Source of the DNA: DATGEO01 sp035310015
Lineage (GTDB): Bacteria; Chloroflexota; Dormibacteria; Dormibacterales; Dormibacteraceae
DNA: 10,374 bases
Direction of reading: 5' to 3'
NCBI GenBank assembly: GCA_035310015.1
Contig: DATGEO010000085.1
Span: forward strand, 1 to 10,374
Shown: positions 1 to 6,095 of the stretch, piece after piece
Numbering within the stretch: position 1 is the first letter of the stretch
How the letters are laid out: each line of letters begins with the position of its first letter
The notes under the pieces: generated by a model
The model's input: only the letters and a program-made list of their open reading frames with translations
Databases searched by the model: none
What the model was told of the DNA's origin: nothing
Made by a program: the position numbers and the translations under genes

Positions 1-718
1 GCGGCGACTCGAAGCGCACGCCGCGCCGGTCCAGCTCGCGGAGCACGTCGTCGGGCGTCGTCTCGTCGAGCCGGAACAGGTTCATCGAGAGTTGAAGAGC
101 GCGGCCTGGCAGCTCGAACGCCAGCGCCATCACGCCGCGCATGCCGCCGGCCGATTCGCGCAGCGAGCGCGCCACCGCACGCGCCTCACCGACGCTCGCG
201 CCGGGCAGGACGACGTTGAACGCCACGAGCAATCGCCGGGCTCCCACGCAAACCGCGCCCGCGGTGGGATGCAGGTCGGGTCCTCCAAGGTCGGGCTGCG
301 CGCGACCGGCGCGGATGTCAGCGAGCGTCCAGTCCTCGTCGTATCCATAGAAATAGACGGGGACGCGCAGCTCGTTCCAGATCCTCGCGCCGAGCTCCCG
401 GGCTGCATCTCTGGCCGTGTCGAGGCCGGCCTCGCCGAGCGGGACGATCGGGATGACGTCGGCGGCTCCCACCCGCGGGTGGACGCCGAGGTGGGCGCCC
501 AGGTCGATGCGATCGACCGCGACCGCGACCGCCGCCATGAGGCCCTCGAGCAGCCGCTCGCGCGTGCCGGCCATTGAGACCACCACCCGGTGATGGTCCG
601 GGTCCGGATCGACGTCGAGCACGTGAGCCCTCGACGCGGCTCGCGCGATCGCTTCGATCAGGGACGAGTCGCGCCCCTCGGAGAAGTTCGGGACCGACTC
701 GAACAGATCGCTGATCAC
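1..718 (-). CDS. ftcD: Glutamate formimidoyltransferase (FtcD N-terminal domain type), 3' end cut by window
   Basis: Transfers the formimino group of N-formimino-L-glutamate to tetrahydrofolate, a late step of histidine breakdown, in the cytosol. About 239 residues are visible; the usual formiminotransferase domain is around 300, so the C-terminus lies outside the window. Diagnostic motifs are VPNFSEGR at residues 9-16, the N-terminal signature of the family, and HLGVHPRVGAADVIP at 76-90. His80 probably corresponds to the catalytic histidine of mammalian FTCD (inference). The GTG at 718 is the earliest possible start because an in-frame TAG lies at 727-725, and no other good start precedes the signature. 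No Shine-Dalgarno can fit, because a TAACGT -10-like hexamer sits 8 nt upstream, so the mRNA is probably leaderless. Divergent from the acuC-like gene 20 bp away. Whether a cyclodeaminase domain is fused cannot be seen. Confidence 0.93.
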   Translation of the reverse strand, partial: MISDLFESVPNFSEGRDSSLIEAIARAASRAHVLDVDPDPDHHRVVVSMAGTRERLLEGLMAAVAVAVDRIDLGAHLGVHPRVGAADVIPIVPLGEAGLDTARDAARELGARIWNELRVPVYFYGYDEDWTLADIRAGRAQPDLGGPDLHPTAGAVCVGARRLLVAFNVVLPGASVGEARAVARSLRESAGGMRGVMALAFELPGRALQLSMNLFRLDETTPDDVLRELDRRGVRFESP

Positions 719-725
719 AGGCTGC

Positions 726-732
726 TACGTTA
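726..732. promoter_or_regulatory. Overlapping bidirectional -10 elements for the ftcD and acuC-like genes
   Basis: On the plus strand TACGTT (726-731) lies 7 nt before the GTG at 739. On the minus strand TAACGT (727-732) lies 8 nt before the GTG at 718. Both fit the TANNNT pattern and share five base pairs through the central ACGT palindrome. The positions place transcription starts at or next to both GTG codons, so both messages would be leaderless. No convincing -35 hexamer is seen on either strand. This is inferred from sequence alone. Confidence 0.5.
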
Positions 733-738
733 GGCCGC

Positions 739-1845
739 GTGTCGGGACCGGTGACGCTCGTCTACGGCGACGCGCTGATGAAGCATCACCTGTCCGACAC
801 GCATCCGCTGCAGCCCATCCGCGTGCAGCTGACGATGGAGCAGATCCGCTCGACCGGGCTCATCGAGCACTGCCACCTGGTGCCGCCGCGCGCCGCCACC
901 ATCGAAGAGCTCGAGCTCGTGCACTCGCCCGACTACGTCGATCTCGTCCAGCAGCTCAGCAATCCCGCGACGCGCCAGCACGTGCCCCACGACCGCGTCA
1001 TCGCCGCGGGCTTCGACTCGGCGGACAATCCCATCTCCGACGAGCTGCACGAAGGCACCGCCCTCGTCGCCGGCGCGACGCTCGTGGGCGCCGAGGCGAT
1101 CGAGAGCGGGGCCGCCCTGCACGTGTTCAGCCCGGCGGGCGGACTGCACCACGCGATGCGCTCGCGCGCCTCGGGCTTCTGCACCTACGACGATCCCGCC
1201 ATCGCGTGCCGGTGGCTGAAGAACCGAGGCCATCGCGTCGCCTACATCGACGTCGACGTGCACCACGGCGATGGGGTGGAGCACATCTTCTACAGCGACC
1301 CCGACGTCCTTACCATCTCGCTTCACGAAAGCGGTCGCTACCTGTTCCCCGGCACGGGTTTTCCGGACGAGTCGGGAGCCGGCCCGGGCAAGGGCTCGGC
1401 GGTGAACCTTCCCTTCATGCCCTTCACGTGGGACGAACCGTGGCTCGAGGGTTTCAACCGCGTCGTGCCGCCGATCCTTCGGCGCTTCCAGCCCACGGTG
1501 CTGGTGACGCAGGACGGATGCGACACTCACCACCTCGACCCGCTGGCGCACCTGGCGGGTACCACCCGCATCTGGCCGCACGTCGGCCGCGTGTTCCACG
1601 AGCTCGCCCACGAGCTTTGTGAAGGTCGCTGGCTGGCGCTGGGAGGCGGCGGCTATGCCGTGCGCGAGGTGGTGCCGCGCGCCTGGACCATCTTCTTCGC
1701 CGAGATGGTGGAGAGGCGTGATCTGGCGGCGGCCCTCAACGACTCGAGCGCCATGGTGCCCGCGGAACAGGCGCAGGAGCGGGTGTGGACGGCGCTGCAC
1801 CGCGACATCGCCCGGCTGGGCGAGGTGCACGGGATCGAGCTCTAG
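739..1845 (+). CDS. AcuC-like histone-deacetylase-family zinc hydrolase
   Basis: A 368-residue member of the arginase/deacetylase superfamily, closest in style to bacterial AcuC, which removes acetyl groups from lysines such as those of acetyl-CoA synthetase. Visible family features in order are the His137-His138 pair preceding the active site, DVDVHHGDG (171-179) with Asp173 and His175 as expected zinc ligands, the Gly/Pro loop around 204-207, TQDGCD (257-262) with Asp262 as third zinc ligand, and GGGGY (302-306) with Tyr306 as the transition-state-stabilising tyrosine. All catalytic positions are intact, so it should be active. The GTG at 739 has no room for a Shine-Dalgarno and sits 7 nt after a -10-like TACGTT, which suggests a leaderless message. 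It converges on the small membrane protein, with 7 bp between the two stops. The true substrate, whether protein acetyl-lysine or a small acetylated amine, cannot be told; the gene is not beside an acetyl-CoA synthetase here. Confidence 0.9.
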   Translation: MSGPVTLVYGDALMKHHLSDTHPLQPIRVQLTMEQIRSTGLIEHCHLVPPRAATIEELELVHSPDYVDLVQQLSNPATRQHVPHDRVIAAGFDSADNPISDELHEGTALVAGATLVGAEAIESGAALHVFSPAGGLHHAMRSRASGFCTYDDPAIACRWLKNRGHRVAYIDVDVHHGDGVEHIFYSDPDVLTISLHESGRYLFPGTGFPDESGAGPGKGSAVNLPFMPFTWDEPWLEGFNRVVPPILRRFQPTVLVTQDGCDTHHLDPLAHLAGTTRIWPHVGRVFHELAHELCEGRWLALGGGGYAVREVVPRAWTIFFAEMVERRDLAAALNDSSAMVPAEQAQERVWTALHRDIARLGEVHGIEL

Positions 1846-1852
1846 CGGGGCC

Positions 1853-2179
1853 TCAGCGCCGGGCGGCGCGCAGCGCGACCGCAACCACAAGCTGCAGGGG
1901 AAGGGCGGTGCCGAGGATGGCGCCCAGCCCGGGCGCGATCCACGCAATCCCCGCCGAGTGGGAGCCGGCCTTGGCCGCCACGTAGGCCCAGCACGCCAGG
2001 AGCACGACCGCCTGCCAGCCGACGTCGACGACCATCCAGCGCATGAACGCGCGGCGCGTGAGCTCGGCGTCTCGGGACTCGAGCGGCGCGCGCAGCAGCC
2101 CCAGGTAGAGGCCGAGCTGGACGCCCAGGGCCAGGACGAAAACGCCGAGGCCGGCCGCGAGGTAGGAGCTGTCGGTCAG
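1853..2179 (-). CDS. Small three-helix membrane protein, unknown function, probable CTG start
   Basis: I do not recognise this protein. If started at the CTG at 2179 it has 108 residues with three hydrophobic segments, at about 7-29, 50-70 and 76-103. They are separated by a charged loop (30-46, rich in Arg and Glu) and a short Lys/Ser loop, and the tail ends in arginines. The frame stays open far upstream, but that part is antisense or out of frame to rpmB and the next region and does not look like protein. No ATG, GTG or TTG lies in frame near the rpmB stop. The CTG overlaps the rpmB TGA as CTGA, the geometry of translational coupling, which is why I prefer it. The next in-frame ATG (residue 46) would delete the first helix. 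It is probably cotranscribed with rpmB. The start is uncertain; the existence of the protein is moderately supported by its composition. Confidence 0.6.
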   Translation of the reverse strand: MTDSSYLAAGLGVFVLALGVQLGLYLGLLRAPLESRDAELTRRAFMRWMVVDVGWQAVVLLACWAYVAAKAGSHSAGIAWIAPGLGAILGTALPLQLVVAVALRAARR

Positions 2180-2355
2180 GCGGCGTACGTGCGCAGGCAG
2201 CGGGTGCAGACCCGCGCCCGCACCGCTCGGCCACCGACCGTCACGCGGCCCATCTGGAGGTTGGGCTCGAACCTCCGGTTGACCCGGTTCTTGGCGTGAC
2301 TGACGTGGTGTCCGTACTGCGGCTCCTTGCCGCAGATCGCGCAGCGCTTGGCCAT
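2176..2355 (-). CDS. rpmB: 50S ribosomal protein bL28, zinc-ribbon form
   Basis: A 59-residue large-subunit ribosomal protein of normal length for bL28. The N-terminus MAKRCAICGK and the downstream HHVSHAKNRVNRRFEPNLQ stretch are diagnostic. Two Cys pairs, C5xxC8 and C50xxC53, make this the zinc-binding C+ form; many Actinobacteria and other bacteria also keep a C- paralogue that replaces it under zinc limitation. The ATG at 2355 is preceded by GGAAGG six bases upstream, the clearest Shine-Dalgarno in the window, and by a leader of roughly 55-60 nt from the TACAAT box. The leader contains a perfect-to-wobble 8-bp hairpin. The gene is divergent from the Asp23/Gls24-fakA-fakB operon; a neighbourhood of rpmB, Asp23/Gls24 and fakA is also common in Firmicutes. 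Confidence 0.96.
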   Translation of the reverse strand: MAKRCAICGKEPQYGHHVSHAKNRVNRRFEPNLQMGRVTVGGRAVRARVCTRCLRTYAA

Positions 2356-2361
2356 GAAGTA

Positions 2362-2367
2362 CCTTCC
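2362..2367 (-). promoter_or_regulatory. Shine-Dalgarno of rpmB
   Basis: On the minus strand GGAAGG is followed by six bases and then the ATG at 2355. It fixes the bL28 start and contrasts with the apparently leaderless genes elsewhere in the window. Confidence 0.75.
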
Positions 2368-2387
2368 GAAGGGGGATTTGACGCAGG

Positions 2388-2409
2388 GACCGCGACCGGA
2401 ATCGCGATC
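2388..2409 (-). promoter_or_regulatory. Hairpin in the rpmB 5' leader
   Basis: Read on the minus strand, GATCGCGA (2409-2402) can pair with TCGCGGTC (2395-2388) to give eight pairs including one G-U, around a six-base TTCCGG loop. It lies between the predicted rpmB transcription start and its Shine-Dalgarno. It has no following T-run, so it is not a terminator. A role in mRNA stability or in autogenous control is possible but unproven. Confidence 0.4.
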
Positions 2410-2418
2410 GGGAAGCGA

Positions 2419-2428
2419 ATTGTACCAT
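2419..2428. promoter_or_regulatory. Divergent promoter cores for rpmB and the Asp23/Gls24-fak operon
   Basis: The minus strand carries TACAAT (2424-2419), five of six matches to the consensus -10, directing rpmB with a leader of about 55-60 nt. The plus strand carries TACCAT (2423-2428), nine bases before the ATG at 2438, suggesting a leaderless or nearly leaderless operon message. The two boxes share 2423-2424. Clear -35 hexamers are not seen. Confidence 0.55.
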
Positions 2429-2437
2429 TTGCCTCTC

Positions 2438-2815
2438 ATGGCCTCGAAGACGCCGACCGCCCTGGGGACCTCTCGGCAGTGGGGCCGAGTTGAGGTCTTC
2501 CCGTCCGCCGTGGCGGCCATCGCCGGCCACGCCGCCCTTCGCTGCTACGGCATCGCCGGCATGGCGGCGCGCGGTCTGCGCGACGGCTTTGCCGAGCTGC
2601 TCCACCGCGAGAGCGTCGACCGCGGCGTCGACGTCATGGAGATCGAAGGGGGCTTGGTGATCGACGTCTACGTCGTCATCCAGTACGGCATCCGCATCAC
2701 CGAGGTCGCCCACAACCTGCAGGAGGCCGTGAAGTTCGCCGTCGAGCGCTCGGTCAACGTTCCGGTTCTGGAGGTCAACGTGAACGTGCAGGGCGTCCGG
2801 GAAGAAAGGGGATAG
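2438..2815 (+). CDS. Asp23/Gls24 family envelope-stress protein
   Basis: A 125-residue Asp23/Gls24 (DUF322) protein, the normal size of the family. The family pattern is visible: GRVEVFPSAVAAIAGHAA near residues 16-33, GIAGMAARG at 38-46, the hydrophobic strand EGGLVIDVYVVIQYG at 69-83, then EVAHNLQEAVKFAVE and the closing VPVLEVNVNVQGV at about 107-119. Members are cytosolic or membrane-anchored proteins linked to cell-envelope homeostasis in Firmicutes; their biochemical activity is not well defined. A frame extension upstream to 2327 exists, but the TACCAT box at 2423-2428 and the domain boundary favour the ATG at 2438. The stop overlaps the GTG of fakA by one base (TAGTG), so the two are translationally coupled, as in the yloU-yloV arrangement of Bacillus. 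Confidence 0.9.
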   Translation: MASKTPTALGTSRQWGRVEVFPSAVAAIAGHAALRCYGIAGMAARGLRDGFAELLHRESVDRGVDVMEIEGGLVIDVYVVIQYGIRITEVAHNLQEAVKFAVERSVNVPVLEVNVNVQGVREERG

Positions 2816-4449
2816 TGACCCGGTCCACGAACCGGCCGTCCACGGTGGACGGCACGCTGTTCAAGCAGGCCCTGCTGGGCAGCCTGAGCTGGCTCGCGGC
2901 CAACCAGGAGGAGGTCAACCGGCTCAACGTCTTCCCCGTGCCCGACGGCGACACGGGCACGAACATGCTGCTGACGCTGCAGTCCGCGGTCGAGGACATC
3001 AAGGAATCCCAGGCCACGGAGATCAGCAAGATCGCCCGCCTCGCCTCGCACGGCAGCCTGATGGGCGCGCGGGGCAACTCGGGCGTGATCCTCTCCCAGA
3101 TCTTTCGCGGCTTCGCCCGCGCGGTCGAGGGCAAGAGCGCGCTCAACCCGACCGAGCTCGCGGGCGCGTTCGAGGAGGCCGCGAACGCCGCCTACCGCGC
3201 CGTCAACCGGCCCACCGAGGGCACCATCCTCACCGTCGCGCGCGAAGCCGGCCGGAGCGCCCAGGCGGCCGCGTCGTCCCCCGACGCCACCGCGCCGGGC
3301 GTGATCGCGGCGGCCGCGGCGGGAGCGCGAGCGGCGGTGCAGAAGACGCCGAGCCAGCTGCAGATCCTCCACGACGCGGGTGTGGTGGATGCGGGCGGCT
3401 TCGGCCTCCAGCTCATCCTCGAAGGGATGCTCAAGTCGCTCGAGGAGACGGAGGCGCCAGCGGCCGCGGTGGTGACGAAGACACCGGCCGCGCAGGTCTC
3501 GATGGATCTGCCCGAAGGCGGCTGGGGCTACTGCACCGAGTTCCTGATCGAAGGCTCGAAGCTCGACCTCGAGGGCATCCGCGCGGAGATCGAGGCGCTC
3601 GGCAACTCGGTGCTAGTCGTCGGCGAGCCGGAGCTGCTGAAGGTGCACGTCCACACCGACGACCCGACGCGCGTGATCGGGGTCGCCGGCGCCCACGGCA
3701 AGCTGCTGAAGCTCAACGTCGGCGACATGTCGACGCAGCACCGCCGCATCCTCGAAAGCATAGGCGGGGCAGAGGAGAAGCCGGCGCGCGAGAACGGCGT
3801 CGGCGTCGTGGCCGTGGTCGCGGGCAAGGGACTGGTCGACATCTTCAAGGCGCTCGGCGCCGATGCCATCGTCGAAGGCGGTCAGACGCTCAACCCGAGC
3901 ACGCAGGACATGCTCTCGGCCGTGGAGTCGGTGCCGTACTCGGAGGTCATCCTGCTGCCGAACAACTCGAACGTCGTCATGGCGGCCAAGCAGGTGAGCA
4001 GCCTGACGGGCAAGACGGTGCACCTGATCGAGACGCACAGCGTCCCCCAGGGCGTGGCCGCGGTCGTCGCCTTCAGCCCGGATCGCTCGGCCGAGGAGAA
4101 CGTGGCCGCGATGAAGGCCGAAGCGGCCCGCGTCCAGACCATCGAGGTGACGCACGCCGTCCGGGACACGCGCTCCAACGGGCTGCGCGTCAAGAAGGGC
4201 GACGTGATCGGGCTCATCAACGAAAAGCTCGAGTTCGCCGGCACCGACTACGCGGAGGTCGTGAACAAAGCCCTGAGCAAGCTCGGACCGGACAGCTACG
4301 AGCTGGTCACCGTGTACCGCGGCGAGGGCGCCAGCGACGAGGAGCTCGAGCGCCTGGAGTCGTCGATCCGCTCCAGCTACCCGGCGCTGGAGGTCGAGGT
4401 GCAGCAGGGCGGCCAGCAGCACTACCCGTTCATCCTCTCCGTCGAATAG
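2815..4449 (+). CDS. fakA: Fatty acid kinase ATP-binding subunit FakA (DAK2 / YloV family)
   Basis: A 544-residue kinase subunit that phosphorylates fatty acids held by a FakB/DegV partner, giving acyl-phosphate for phospholipid synthesis. The DAK2 (DhaL-like) nucleotide domain spans about 1-210, with NVFPVPDGDTGTN (38-50), whose aspartates bind Mg-ATP, then GARGNSGVILSQ (84-95) and DAGVVDAGGFGLQ (187-199). The middle domain has GYCTEF with Cys240 and KVHVHTDDP with His278 and His280, matching the Cys/His/His pattern described as a metal site in FakA. The C-terminal DegV-like domain has GGQTLNPST and LLPNNSNVVMAA. Full length, no damage seen. The GTG at 2815 overlaps the Asp23/Gls24 stop and follows a purine-rich stretch (2800-2811) ending in AAAGGGG, spaced only 3 nt from the start. 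fakB follows after 7 bp. Confidence 0.94.
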   Translation: MTRSTNRPSTVDGTLFKQALLGSLSWLAANQEEVNRLNVFPVPDGDTGTNMLLTLQSAVEDIKESQATEISKIARLASHGSLMGARGNSGVILSQIFRGFARAVEGKSALNPTELAGAFEEAANAAYRAVNRPTEGTILTVAREAGRSAQAAASSPDATAPGVIAAAAAGARAAVQKTPSQLQILHDAGVVDAGGFGLQLILEGMLKSLEETEAPAAAVVTKTPAAQVSMDLPEGGWGYCTEFLIEGSKLDLEGIRAEIEALGNSVLVVGEPELLKVHVHTDDPTRVIGVAGAHGKLLKLNVGDMSTQHRRILESIGGAEEKPARENGVGVVAVVAGKGLVDIFKALGADAIVEGGQTLNPSTQDMLSAVESVPYSEVILLPNNSNVVMAAKQVSSLTGKTVHLIETHSVPQGVAAVVAFSPDRSAEENVAAMKAEAARVQTIEVTHAVRDTRSNGLRVKKGDVIGLINEKLEFAGTDYAEVVNKALSKLGPDSYELVTVYRGEGASDEELERLESSIRSSYPALEVEVQQGGQQHYPFILSVE

Positions 4450-4456
4450 CAAGCGC

Positions 4457-5284
4457 TTGAAGCGACCGTTCGCGGTGGTGACCGATTCCACCGCCGACCT
4501 TCCCGACGACTGGCGCGAGCGCTACGGCATCGAGGTCGTTCCCCTCAAGGTCCTGTTCGGCAGCGAGACGTTCCGCGACCGCGTGGACATGACCGACGCC
4601 GAGTTCTTCGCCCGCCTCGCCGCGGCGACGAAGCTGCCCACGACCTCGGCGCCGTCCCCCGGCGAGTTCGCCGAGGCGTACACCCGGCTCGCGCGCGACT
4701 ACGAGTCCTGCATCTCCATCCACATCGGCGCGCAGCTGTCCGCCACCGCGGAGGCGGCGCGCGTCGGAGCGCAGTCGGTCGACGGCTTCCCCGTCGAGGT
4801 GATCGACAGCGAGACGGTGACCATGCCGATGGCTTTCCTCTGCCGCGTCGCCGCCGAGTCGCCGACGCTCGCGGCCGCCGTCGCTGCGGTCAAGGAACGC
4901 GTGCCGAAAGCCCGCGTGCTCGCGCTGCTCGACACGCTGCGCTACCTGGAGATGGGGGGGCGGCTCAGCCGGGCGCAGGCCGTGATCGGCACGATGCTCG
5001 ACCTCAAGCCGCTGCTCCTGGTCAAGGACCGCGAGATCAAGCCGGTCGACCGCGTGCGCACACGGGCGCGCGCGATCGGGCGCATGGTCGAGTTCTTTCG
5101 CGGCGAGCTGCCGGTCGAGTACGTGGCGGTGATGCACGCCCAGGCGCCGGACGAGGCGGGGGAGATCGCGGCGAAGATGCGCGCGAACCTGCCCGGCCAG
5201 GAGATCAGCATCGGCCAGATCGGCTGCGTGCTCGGCACGCACACCGGGCCAAGGGCGCTCGGGGTGGTCTACCTCAAGAGGTAG
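4457..5284 (+). CDS. fakB: Fatty acid-binding subunit FakB (DegV family)
   Basis: A 275-residue DegV-family protein of normal length that holds a fatty acid in a buried pocket and presents its carboxylate to FakA. Family signatures are VTDSTADLP (8-16), PTTSAPSPGEF (61-71), HIGAQLSAT, the DTLRYLEMGGRLS segment, and a C-terminal VLGTHTGPRALGVVY. The last motif has Arg where GTHTGPGALG is usual, a small departure. Adjacency to fakA makes this the cognate partner; other FakB paralogues with different acyl preference may lie elsewhere. The TTG at 4457 is chosen because the DegV signature begins at residue 8 and fakA ends 7 bp upstream; no strong Shine-Dalgarno is visible, so reinitiation is likely. 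The final 11 bp overlap the convergent MpaB-family gene. Confidence 0.93.
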   Translation: MKRPFAVVTDSTADLPDDWRERYGIEVVPLKVLFGSETFRDRVDMTDAEFFARLAAATKLPTTSAPSPGEFAEAYTRLARDYESCISIHIGAQLSATAEAARVGAQSVDGFPVEVIDSETVTMPMAFLCRVAAESPTLAAAVAAVKERVPKARVLALLDTLRYLEMGGRLSRAQAVIGTMLDLKPLLLVKDREIKPVDRVRTRARAIGRMVEFFRGELPVEYVAVMHAQAPDEAGEIAAKMRANLPGQEISIGQIGCVLGTHTGPRALGVVYLKR

Positions 5285-6068
5285 AGGCGGCCAGGGTCAC
5301 GTTGTGGCCGGGCAGCGGCCACACCCGCAGCAGCGGCGGCGTCAGCGCCACCACCTTCGGCACCGCCGCCATCGCGAGGCGGTAAGCGCGCCTTTGGGAG
5401 GCTCCCCACGGCAGCTCGTACTGCTCGCGAAGCGCCGCCGGCAGAAGGCCCGCGGTGATGACCTCGAACGGGATCATCGCCGCGCCGGGCAGGAGGCGGA
5501 CCGGCGGCCGCAGCACCAACCGGCCCAGCGCGCGGGCCTGCTCGGTCACGCGCACCGGTCCGGATTCCACCATCGCCGCCATGTAGGCGTGGAAGTCGCG
5601 CAGGCGATGGGGAAAGTGCGCAGGCGGGATGCGCAGCAGCTCGCCCAGCACCTTCGACTCCTGGTAGAAGTCCTCGCGCTCACGCGGTGTGAGCTTGTGC
5701 ACGAAGGTCTCGTAGGTGACCAGCGCCGAATCGACGAGGGTCGCGTGCACCCAGAGCAGCAGGTCCGGATCCATCGCGTGGTAGCCCTCGCCGCGCACGC
5801 GCCCGTGCACGCGGTTCACCGCTCGCGCCGCGGCCTCCGCCGTCTCGTGGTCACCGAACACGATCGCCATCGTCATCCGCACGGTGCGGCGCAGCCGGCG
5901 CACGGGGTGAGCGCGAAAGTCCGAATGCTCGTCGACTCCGGCGGCCACCTTCGGGTGCGCGAGCTGCATCAGGAGCGCTCGGCCGCCGCCGAGCAGAAGG
6001 ATGTTCTCGCGGTTCACGCGCCGCGTGATCGAGTCATCGCTGTAAAGACCCGGCTTCACCGCTCCCAT
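5274..6068 (-). CDS. Oxygenase MpaB family protein (DUF2236)
   Basis: A 264-residue member of the MpaB/DUF2236 family, which includes the fungal MpaB oxygenase and the haem-dependent rubber oxygenase Lcp; most bacterial members have no known substrate. Visible family features are GGGRALLMQLAHPKVAAGV (27-45) with Arg30 and the His38-Pro39 pair, His48, the RRTVRMTMAIVFG segment (60-72), WVHATLVDSALVTYE (106-120) and YQESKVLGELLRIP (135-148). Conserved histidines could be haem ligands (inference from Lcp). No signal peptide or clear membrane anchor is seen, so it is probably cytosolic. The ATG at 6068 has no Shine-Dalgarno. It is a single gene on the opposite strand, wedged between fakB, whose end it overlaps by 11 bp, and recG, which starts 27 bp away in the other direction. 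Confidence 0.88.
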   Translation of the reverse strand: MGAVKPGLYSDDSITRRVNRENILLLGGGRALLMQLAHPKVAAGVDEHSDFRAHPVRRLRRTVRMTMAIVFGDHETAEAAARAVNRVHGRVRGEGYHAMDPDLLLWVHATLVDSALVTYETFVHKLTPREREDFYQESKVLGELLRIPPAHFPHRLRDFHAYMAAMVESGPVRVTEQARALGRLVLRPPVRLLPGAAMIPFEVITAGLLPAALREQYELPWGASQRRAYRLAMAAVPKVVALTPPLLRVWPLPGHNVTLAASTS

Positions 6069-6095
6069 TAAACGTCAGTAACCTCATTCCGACCC
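6069..6095. promoter_or_regulatory. Compact divergent spacer between MpaB-family gene and recG
   Basis: Twenty-seven bases must hold the transcription starts of both genes. The best plus-strand candidate is TAACCT (6079-6084), 11 nt before the recG ATG. On the minus strand GTTACT (6082-6077), 8 nt before the ATG at 6068, sits where the other divergent pairs have a -10, but it matches the consensus poorly. The AT-richer composition fits a promoter. The hexamer assignment is weak. Confidence 0.35.

Noticed and set aside
730..1947. 405-codon open frame on the minus strand opposite the acuC-like gene
   Set aside because: Shadow of a GC-rich gene; composition rich in His, Arg and Ala with no domain, while the plus strand encodes a complete deacetylase-fold enzyme.
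2327..2437. N-terminal extension of the Asp23/Gls24 protein
   Set aside because: Overlaps the rpmB start and the promoter boxes; the family domain begins after the ATG at 2438.
2180..2713. Upstream continuation of the membrane-protein frame across rpmB and the Asp23/Gls24 gene
   Set aside because: Frame is open only because GC-rich DNA has few stops; the sequence there is not protein-like and conflicts with two well-supported genes and a promoter.
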